Source of the DNA: JACNKV01 sp964388155
GTDB lineage: Bacteria > Fidelibacterota > Marinisomatia > Marinisomatales > JACNKV01
Length of the DNA: 8,599 nucleotides
Reading direction: 5' to 3'
Assembly: GCA_964388155.1 (NCBI GenBank)
Contig: CAYLYH010000057.1
Coordinates: 1-8,599 of the forward strand
The position numbers and the translations under genes were made by a program. Of this stretch, positions 1 through 4,758 are shown one piece after another. The notes beneath the pieces are model-generated. The model had not been told where the DNA came from and did not search any database. It was given only the letters and a program-made list of their open reading frames with translations. Every line of letters starts with the position of its first letter. Position 1 is the stretch's first letter.

Positions 1-355
1 CCCGTAGGAGTCTGGGCCGTATCTCAATCCCAGTGTGGCTGATCATCCTCTCAAACCAGCTACCGATCATCGCCTTGGTAAGCCGTTACCTTACCAACTA
101 GCTAATCGGACGCGGGCCCATCTCAAAGTGCGAGCCGAAGCCCGCTTTAATCCTGTGTGCCAAAGCACTCTGGATATCATCCGGTATTAGTCCCGGTTTC
201 CCGGGGTTATCCCAATCTCTGAGGTAGGTTGCCCACGCGTTACTCACCCGTTCGCCAGTTTAATTGCCCCGACGAATCGGGACTTTCTCCTTGACTTGCA
301 TGTGTTAAGCACGCCGCCAGCGTTCGTCCTGAGCCAGGATCAAACTCTCCATTGT
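1..355 (-). rRNA. rrs: 16S ribosomal RNA, 5' part (truncated by window edge)
   Basis: Read on the minus strand, this begins just upstream of the universal AGAGTTTGATCCTGGCTCAG (the 27F primer site, whose first A is at 348). It continues through CGAACGCTGGCGGCGTGC, the GGTGAGTAACGCGTGGG region and GATTAGCTAGTTGGTAAGG, and ends in the ACTCCTACGGG site at the window edge, so about the first 355 nt of the gene are present. The mature 5' end is placed at about 355 by counting from E. coli position 8; processing could shift it a few bases. The molecule is the small ribosomal subunit RNA. The rest of the operon (ITS, 23S, 5S) lies outside the window to the left. The sequence is clearly bacterial, but I cannot assign a phylum from it by eye. 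Confidence 0.98.
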
Positions 356-420
356 ATGGTTAATATGGTTAGCTTGCCGAGTTTGTCCTGGTTAGTCTCT
401 GAGACCCACGCATACCTAAA

Positions 421-428
421 TTTTCAAA
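421..428 (-). promoter_or_regulatory. Possible boxA-like antitermination element
   Basis: The minus strand reads GATTTTTGAAAATTT here. Its TTTGAAAA core matches the core of rRNA boxA elements known from other bacteria (for example TGTTCTTTGAAAACT in Firmicutes). It sits between the promoter and 16S, where NusB/S10-dependent antitermination sites belong. The flanks match poorly and the region is A/T-rich, so this is a tentative call. Confidence 0.3.
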
Positions 429-439
429 AATCTCTGCAA

Positions 440-462
440 TCGAGCGTATATAACCCGCTCAA
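440..462 (-). other. Hairpin at the predicted 5' end of the rRNA leader
   Basis: On the minus strand GAGCG (460-456) pairs with CGCTC (446-442) around a nine-base loop. The stem extends to seven pairs by one U-G and one U-A pair. It would lie at the start of the transcript made from the promoter at 469-500. There is no U-run after it, so it is not a terminator. It could be a boxB-like or processing element. Confidence 0.4.
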
Positions 463-468
463 AGCCTA

Positions 469-500
469 CAAAGTTATTACATCAATATCACCTGTGTCAA
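469..500 (-). promoter_or_regulatory. Candidate rRNA operon promoter
   Basis: On the minus strand a perfect TTGACA (500-495) is followed by TAACTTTG (476-469). Read as a sigma70 promoter this is TTGACA, an 18-base gap, and TAACTT, which keeps the most conserved T1, A2 and T6 of the -10. Read as a Bacteroidetes-type promoter it is TTG, 21 bases, then TAnnTTTG, a full match to the -7 element known in Bacteroides. The predicted transcript starts near 462, about 105 bases before 16S. An A/T-rich tract lies directly upstream, as expected for an UP element of a strong rRNA promoter. Confidence 0.65.
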
Positions 501-501
501 T

Positions 502-520
502 AAATATTCTCATAATATTT
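502..520. repeat. Inverted repeat abutting the rRNA promoter -35
   Basis: AAATATT (502-508) and AATATTT (514-520) are perfect 7-base arms around a 5-base spacer, centred about 12 bases upstream of the TTGACA box. The position suits an UP element contacted by the RNA polymerase alpha C-terminal domain, or an operator for a dimeric regulator. All-A/T arms arise easily by chance in this A/T-rich spacer. Confidence 0.45.
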
Positions 521-607
521 AAATTAATTTTTAGCGAACCCAACAACCAGTTTAGCAAAGATAAATGCACTCCCAAGGTAATGTCCTTCCTCTAAAAATA
601 CACTATT

Positions 608-1648
608 TTATCTCAACTCAGGTTCATGAAGATCCAAAAACCTTGACGCTGGGTGTTTGAGCATCTCTGCAACAATAAATTTTATGACCGACTGTCTGTT
701 TACTAAATCTATATCATCCATCGTTTTAATAATGCTCCCAACATACAAACCAATGCCGATGAATACAGGAGGAACCAAGATTCGACTATCCATGCTACTT
801 GAGCCAAGCGTCATTGGAATTCGACGCCTGAGTGGAATGCTCCAATCAGAAGACGTCGTCCGTACCGAATTGGAATAGGCGACGGTGTTACTCAACGCGT
901 CCTGATAGGTGAAACTCCCAGCTACAGTATTATTGTTTGCTGTAAATGCATATAGTAGAATTGCCGTACCCATGGTCCCTGCAACTTCTCTCCAGTTTCT
1001 TAAATATGACTGACCTGCACCCGGAATAACTGAAGCAACCATGGCTAACGTTCTATTCTTTTTAGGCATAGTTTGTGCCGTCTTTATCGATGAAAGTAAC
1101 GGAGCAATCATTTCCGAATAAAATGCATGATCAAACCGTTCTTCTGCGGCTAATAAGGTTTGTTTTGCTTCGCTCCACTTTAATTCACTTAGAAGAGCAT
1201 ATCCTCTGAATATCAGGGAATACGGATCTTCTTTACCCTCAGTTTCTTCATAAACCTTCTTCATGTTATTTTGAATCAAGTGTAGATACGTCGTTCTGTA
1301 TTTTGCGTTTTGAAAAGCAATGGTGGTAGAATCCCCACTCTGTGTTAATCGCGAATAATACTCAATGGCTAAATCATATTTCTGAAGCTCTTCATAAGAC
1401 CTTGCAATATAGTAGTACAGAATCGGTTCCAGCTGATCGTCAGGATATTTGTATAAATATCGAAACAGGCTTAATTGTGCGCGGTCGTAATAGCCATTTT
1501 CAAACAAAAAATCGCAGAAAGACAAAAGCTCATGCCTTTGAAACTGTGCGTAGTCTTTCCACTCCTTCTGAATTTCATACTCAGAAAGGTAAGATGGTTG
1601 CCCAAATAAGATGGCAATCCATAGAATTAGTGGGCATATTCGCTTCAT
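608..1648 (-). CDS. TPR-like membrane protein with C-terminal PGAGQ domain
   Basis: A 346-residue protein of unknown role. Residues 1-20 (MKRICPLILWIAILFGQPSY) look like a signal peptide. Residues about 43-175 are helical with TPR-like spacing, for example the NGYYDRAQ, YYYIARSYEELQKYDLAIEYY and SELKWSEAKQTLLAAEE segments, suggesting a protein-binding scaffold. Residues 196-222 carry KKNRTLAMVASVIPGAGQ, the hallmark of a bacterial membrane-protein family in which TPRs precede two hydrophobic segments. Here those are about 222-236 and 291-308, and the second resembles the family's terminal segment before a DxxNR-like end. Between them is a Ser/Thr/Arg-rich stretch (237-290) that seems longer than I expect for the family. 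I chose the ATG at 1648 because it directly precedes the signal peptide; the longer frame from 1705 starts inside a terminator hairpin. No clear Shine-Dalgarno precedes it. The gene is followed by the rRNA promoter, with no obvious terminator between. Confidence 0.85.
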   Translation of the reverse strand: MKRICPLILWIAILFGQPSYLSEYEIQKEWKDYAQFQRHELLSFCDFLFENGYYDRAQLSLFRYLYKYPDDQLEPILYYYIARSYEELQKYDLAIEYYSRLTQSGDSTTIAFQNAKYRTTYLHLIQNNMKKVYEETEGKEDPYSLIFRGYALLSELKWSEAKQTLLAAEERFDHAFYSEMIAPLLSSIKTAQTMPKKNRTLAMVASVIPGAGQSYLRNWREVAGTMGTAILLYAFTANNNTVAGSFTYQDALSNTVAYSNSVRTTSSDWSIPLRRRIPMTLGSSSMDSRILVPPVFIGIGLYVGSIIKTMDDIDLVNRQSVIKFIVAEMLKHPASRFLDLHEPELR

Positions 1649-1688
1649 ACTCGGGTAGAATGTACTCAATATTTCCAGTATTTCGGAT

Positions 1689-1720
1689 AAAAAAAGAGGG
1701 CTCATTATGAGCCCTCTTTT
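1689..1720 (-). terminator. Strong intrinsic terminator of the exported-protein cluster
   Basis: A perfect 13-bp stem (1692-1704 with 1708-1720, core GAGGGCTCA) closes a three-base loop. On the minus strand it runs into seven T residues (1695-1689). It lies 21 bases after the stop of the 954-residue gene and so ends that transcript. On the plus strand only four T residues follow, so it acts mainly leftwards. Confidence 0.92.
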
Positions 1721-1741
1721 CAGATTGATGTTTTCTCGGCG

Positions 1742-4606
1742 CTACTTAAGCAGCATGACCTTGTTTACCTGAGAAAACCCTTGGGTTGTCATGTGATAGA
1801 AATACACGCCGCTCGGGACGAGTTTTCCATCATTGGAGGTTCCATTCCAAACAACAGAATACATGTTCGGAGTGTGATATCCGTTGACTAAGGTGTTTAC
1901 TTCTCTGCCAAGCATATCGTAGATCACGATATTAACATGACCTGCATTGGCTATCTGGTAATCAATAGTGGTCTCAGGATTAAACGGATTAGGATATCCC
2001 TGGCCTAATGCAAACGTCTCAGGTGCCGTGTTAATGCCACCCTTTGTCAGCACATAGCCATTGGATGTAGGTATGTCCATTTTTCCTTCGCCGCTAAGCG
2101 TGTAACTGTTCGTCGCACTCTCAAGAGTCCATACATTGCCATCTGTGATAGAATATGTCATTAAAATCGTCTCTGATGGATTCATCACTTCAATGATTCC
2201 ACCGGTTTCAGCAACATACCAATCTCCGGCAAATCGCACATCAAATGCACCAACCGGAGGTTTCGGCGGTAAGCTGTAACTGAGCATTGCCTTTTCAGGG
2301 ATACTTACACCAAAATTCAGTTTCGTTCCATTAAATGAAATGGAATTTGCATCTGCCATCAGATTGTCAACTCCGACTGTACGTGCCAGTCCGGTACCGC
2401 ATGTTGAGACATCACCGGCGGCGTTTGTACGCACCCAATATCCACTTCCCGGTTCAAGCGTCGTTACCTGCTGATACCCGGCATTAAACGTATAATACGT
2501 CCCTGAAACAATAATATCATTCGGGTCACAGATTGTAGCAACATCTACACTGTAAGACCCGGCAGACATTAAATTCCAACCGGCGTTCAATGAAATAGTG
2601 ATATCGTCCAGACACGGACCTTCAACAAAGTTTGAACCCGCATCGTTAAAGCGCAACCAATATCCAACTCCCGGGAGAAGATATTCTTCCGATTGATAGC
2701 CTGCACCAAACGAATACAATGTTCCTGTTATCGAATTCGGGAACAAAGACTGGTAGCTTGGATCGTCTACACCTACGGCTAATCCAACTAAGTTCCAGCC
2801 GGCATTGTTTTCGACCGTTGTTTCACAGCCATCTCCACAATTTGGCTCGGTTTCTAAATCAACCCATCCGGCATACACACGGTTTTTCCAGTTGGCAGGG
2901 TGGTCCACATCGCCGGTTGTTGAACCATACGGATAATCCGGCATTTGGTAAGAGTAATATACTCTGTCATTTGTTGCACCGTCCGGAGAGGCATGAGCAG
3001 AAACTTCATCAGGGCGATCTTCATCTGTGGTGTCAGGATCCGGTGTTTCAAATTGATAAGGGCACCACCATGAATTTCCGGCATCTTCTGTTTTAATCAC
3101 AAAATTGTCAAAAGACCATTCTAAAAAGTATCCCCAGTCATCGCATCCGTCGTCGGGTGTTCCGCCGTCATCGGTGACGGTAAAGGGACCCGGTTCAATC
3201 AGACTGGTAACGACATACATAACATCATCGCTTTCTCCACTAATCGCCAGAGACGGGAAGAACGACTGATACCAATAATCATTGGCAAAATAGTCATCCC
3301 AATCTCTGAAAGATTCTGACGTACCCAACACAAAGGAATAATTCCATCCTAAGGGTGTATTTACAAATCCCGGAGACTGAAGATAATCTTTGTCAATCCA
3401 AAAATGCCACCAGCCGATGGCGTCTGTAATGGATGTATAAATTCCTCCATCTGAAGAAGGAAGCACACTCGTTACAAAATGCGGATTTCCATCACTGTCA
3501 ACACGCATGTCAAAATCGTATGCAATAAATAATTGATCCCACGTGATTGTTGTATCAGCGCATGGGTCGTTATCAGGACCGTAATGATCAGGATAAGCAC
3601 CATTATTCAGCATGTGCTCAAACACATTGTCATCTATAAAGAAGTAATTCGTTCCTTCTTGTCCGCCGAACCATGTTGCTCCGTAATCTTCAGTCATTTT
3701 GAAGGCGATCGTATGTGTGTTAACATACGGGCTTGCACCAACATCTGCACCATCAAAATAGGTAGAGACAGCTACGTAACCGAATCCATTATCATTAACA
3801 TCTAACGTAGGAGAAGATGTATACGATCCTTCTTCATCTCCACCGACCATATCGGCATTTACATCGATGACTTTAATTTCATTTCCAAAAATTATTTCTC
3901 CATCCTGATAGGCTTCAGAATGAAATACGAATTTATCTTCTCGCGTCCAGTCAGCATACGCTACGTTAAAGTTATGAGCACCATTACCATAGGAATAATC
4001 AGGTGAACCAACCCATAAATCTTTCGACCCGTCCCAATTTAAATCCACATCCGATGCATCTGCAAAGGAACCGCCGTCCCATCCGAATTCATCCCACGTA
4101 TAATAAGGAGTTCCGCCATAACCGTCTCCTATTCCGGTATATTCATTCCAAAATGCGTAAGGATAGTCATCCATTCCCAGCGCACTGGGATACCGTCCGA
4201 TTCCCATCCCGGGGTTCAGGTTTTGATAAGTAGTCCAGTCAATACCGTCTTCAGAATAGGCAGCACCAATCTGTCCGCTGGTTCCGTTCTCTCCCGCCCA
4301 CTGTCGATATACGAAGAAAAATCCGTTCTCATGAACGGCAAGCGGACGTGTAGGAGCCACGATCATTCCATATCCGTTTTTTGAAGAATCCACTACGGTA
4401 AAATTGAATGAATTTCTGTCATTCGGATAGGTGTAAACAGGACCCGAAGGTTGTCCTTCCGGGATATTTACTGATGCTTCCGGTTCTATTTTTGGCTGAT
4501 ATACTTTACTGTGTTTTACCGGTGCTTTGTGTAGGGGAATCGCAGAACCGAATACAATTCCTAACCCAAAAACGGCAATCAGCATTATGTTAATTAACTG
4601 TTTCAT
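1742..4606 (-). CDS. Secreted Asp-box propeller protein with T9SS-type sorting domain
   Basis: A 954-residue exported protein of unknown substrate. Residues 1-22 form a signal peptide (MKQLINIMLIAVFGLGIVFG). Residues about 60-585 read as a beta-propeller of the BNR/sialidase-like kind. Asp-box motifs ([ST]xDxGx[TS]W) are TEDYGATW at 305-312 and TEDAGNSW at 506-513, with a degenerate SEDGIDW at 118-124. One FG-GAP-like segment, DVDLNWDGSKDL, is at 186-197. Residues 601-737 hold the double GWNL module shared with the neighbouring protease. Residues about 756-855 form an LPPKPP-containing beta domain often seen before sorting domains. Residues 868-954 are a T9SS/FlgD-like C-terminal sorting domain (YPNPFNPETTIDY, GREVNTLV, WNGTSNDGKLVPSGVYFY). 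I see no sialidase FRIP motif or catalytic set, so enzyme activity is not claimed. The ATG at 4606 is preferred over an upstream one at 4636 because GGAGG lies four bases before it and the signal peptide begins there. It is likely exported by Sec, then carried across the outer membrane and attached to or released from the surface. Confidence 0.93.
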   Translation of the reverse strand: MKQLINIMLIAVFGLGIVFGSAIPLHKAPVKHSKVYQPKIEPEASVNIPEGQPSGPVYTYPNDRNSFNFTVVDSSKNGYGMIVAPTRPLAVHENGFFFVYRQWAGENGTSGQIGAAYSEDGIDWTTYQNLNPGMGIGRYPSALGMDDYPYAFWNEYTGIGDGYGGTPYYTWDEFGWDGGSFADASDVDLNWDGSKDLWVGSPDYSYGNGAHNFNVAYADWTREDKFVFHSEAYQDGEIIFGNEIKVIDVNADMVGGDEEGSYTSSPTLDVNDNGFGYVAVSTYFDGADVGASPYVNTHTIAFKMTEDYGATWFGGQEGTNYFFIDDNVFEHMLNNGAYPDHYGPDNDPCADTTITWDQLFIAYDFDMRVDSDGNPHFVTSVLPSSDGGIYTSITDAIGWWHFWIDKDYLQSPGFVNTPLGWNYSFVLGTSESFRDWDDYFANDYWYQSFFPSLAISGESDDVMYVVTSLIEPGPFTVTDDGGTPDDGCDDWGYFLEWSFDNFVIKTEDAGNSWWCPYQFETPDPDTTDEDRPDEVSAHASPDGATNDRVYYSYQMPDYPYGSTTGDVDHPANWKNRVYAGWVDLETEPNCGDGCETTVENNAGWNLVGLAVGVDDPSYQSLFPNSITGTLYSFGAGYQSEEYLLPGVGYWLRFNDAGSNFVEGPCLDDITISLNAGWNLMSAGSYSVDVATICDPNDIIVSGTYYTFNAGYQQVTTLEPGSGYWVRTNAAGDVSTCGTGLARTVGVDNLMADANSISFNGTKLNFGVSIPEKAMLSYSLPPKPPVGAFDVRFAGDWYVAETGGIIEVMNPSETILMTYSITDGNVWTLESATNSYTLSGEGKMDIPTSNGYVLTKGGINTAPETFALGQGYPNPFNPETTIDYQIANAGHVNIVIYDMLGREVNTLVNGYHTPNMYSVVWNGTSNDGKLVPSGVYFYHMTTQGFSQVNKVMLLK
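2396..2806 (-). repeat. Double GWNL module, copy in the Asp-box protein
   Basis: This encodes residues 601-737 of the 954-residue protein. There are two half-repeats. The first has GWNLVGL (603-609), YQSLFP (618-623), GTLYSF (628-633) and GVGYWLRF (646-653). The second has AGWNLM (675-680), SGTYYTFNAGY (701-711) and GYWVRT (722-727). The same order of motifs occurs in the S8 protease, so the two copies are homologous. This copy and its approach contain five cysteines (590, 594, 665, 693, 736); the other copy has none. I do not know a named function for the module. Confidence 0.85.
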
Positions 4607-4610
4607 GTTT

Positions 4611-4615
4611 CCTCC
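4611..4615 (-). promoter_or_regulatory. Shine-Dalgarno site fixing the start at 4606
   Basis: The minus strand reads GGAGG followed by AAAC and ATG, a perfect anti-16S core four bases from the start codon. It decides the start over the ATG at 4636, which would add ten non-hydrophobic residues before the signal peptide. Confidence 0.85.
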
Positions 4616-4667
4616 ATGTTCGTTGTGAAGTATCAAACTAAGTATTTTCCATCAATTATTGAACCAG

Positions 4668-4696
4668 ATTGTACATCAAAATTCAACAAATGACAA
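4668..4696 (-). promoter_or_regulatory. Sigma70-like promoter for the Asp-box protein gene
   Basis: On the minus strand TTGTCA (4696-4691) and TACAAT (4673-4668) each match five of six consensus bases and are exactly 17 bases apart. Initiation would fall near 4661, giving a leader of about 55 bases before the ATG at 4606. This would let the gene be expressed separately from the protease upstream. Confidence 0.65.
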
Positions 4697-4704
4697 TTCC
4701 TATC

Positions 4705-4721
4705 TTCGCAAAATATGCGAA
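4705..4721. repeat. Inverted repeat upstream of the promoter, possible operator
   Basis: TTCGCA (4705-4710) and TGCGAA (4716-4721) are perfect 6-base arms around AAATA. The centre lies about 52 bases before the predicted start site, a usual place for an activator. On the minus strand no U-run follows the second arm (GATAGG does), so it is not a good terminator for the protease gene. Confidence 0.5.
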
Positions 4722-4758
4722 AATATATACTGTTCGATGTTTATTAATAGAATCTTTC

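Larger units (their letters stand above)
356..468 (-). other. Pre-16S rRNA leader region
   Basis: This stretch lies between the candidate rRNA promoter and the mature 16S 5' end and would be transcribed and then removed. On the minus strand it contains, in order, a short hairpin (440-462), an A/T-rich TTTGAAAA element (421-428) resembling the core of rRNA boxA antitermination sites, an 11-base odd palindrome (395-405) and a tandem 9-mer next to the 16S end. The boundaries depend on the promoter call. No coding sequence is supported here; the 99-codon plus-strand reading frame running through the 16S end is spurious. Confidence 0.55.

Noticed and set aside
395..405. GTCTCTGAGAC palindrome in the rRNA leader
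   Set aside because: Arms of five bases with a one-base centre cannot form a stable hairpin, and it is short enough to occur by chance.
296..595. 99-codon plus-strand frame overlapping the 16S 5' end
   Set aside because: It runs antisense through conserved rRNA and the rRNA promoter and has no recognisable domain or ribosome site.
549..600. Possible terminator between the TPR gene and the rRNA promoter
   Set aside because: The only stem found (AAGG/CCTT around six bases) is too short and is not followed by a T-run.
1649..1705. 19-residue N-terminal extension of the TPR protein from the ATG at 1705
   Set aside because: That ATG lies at the loop edge of the terminator hairpin, and the extension would place a non-signal segment before an evident signal peptide.
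2719..3805. Plus-strand and alternative-frame reading frames inside the Asp-box protein gene
   Set aside because: They are antisense or out-of-frame shadows of a continuous domain-bearing frame and show no signal peptide, motif or ribosome site.
4705..4721. TTCGCA/TGCGAA repeat as a terminator of the protease transcript
   Set aside because: The stem is only six pairs and, on the transcribed strand, is followed by GATAGG and not a T-run. An operator fits better.
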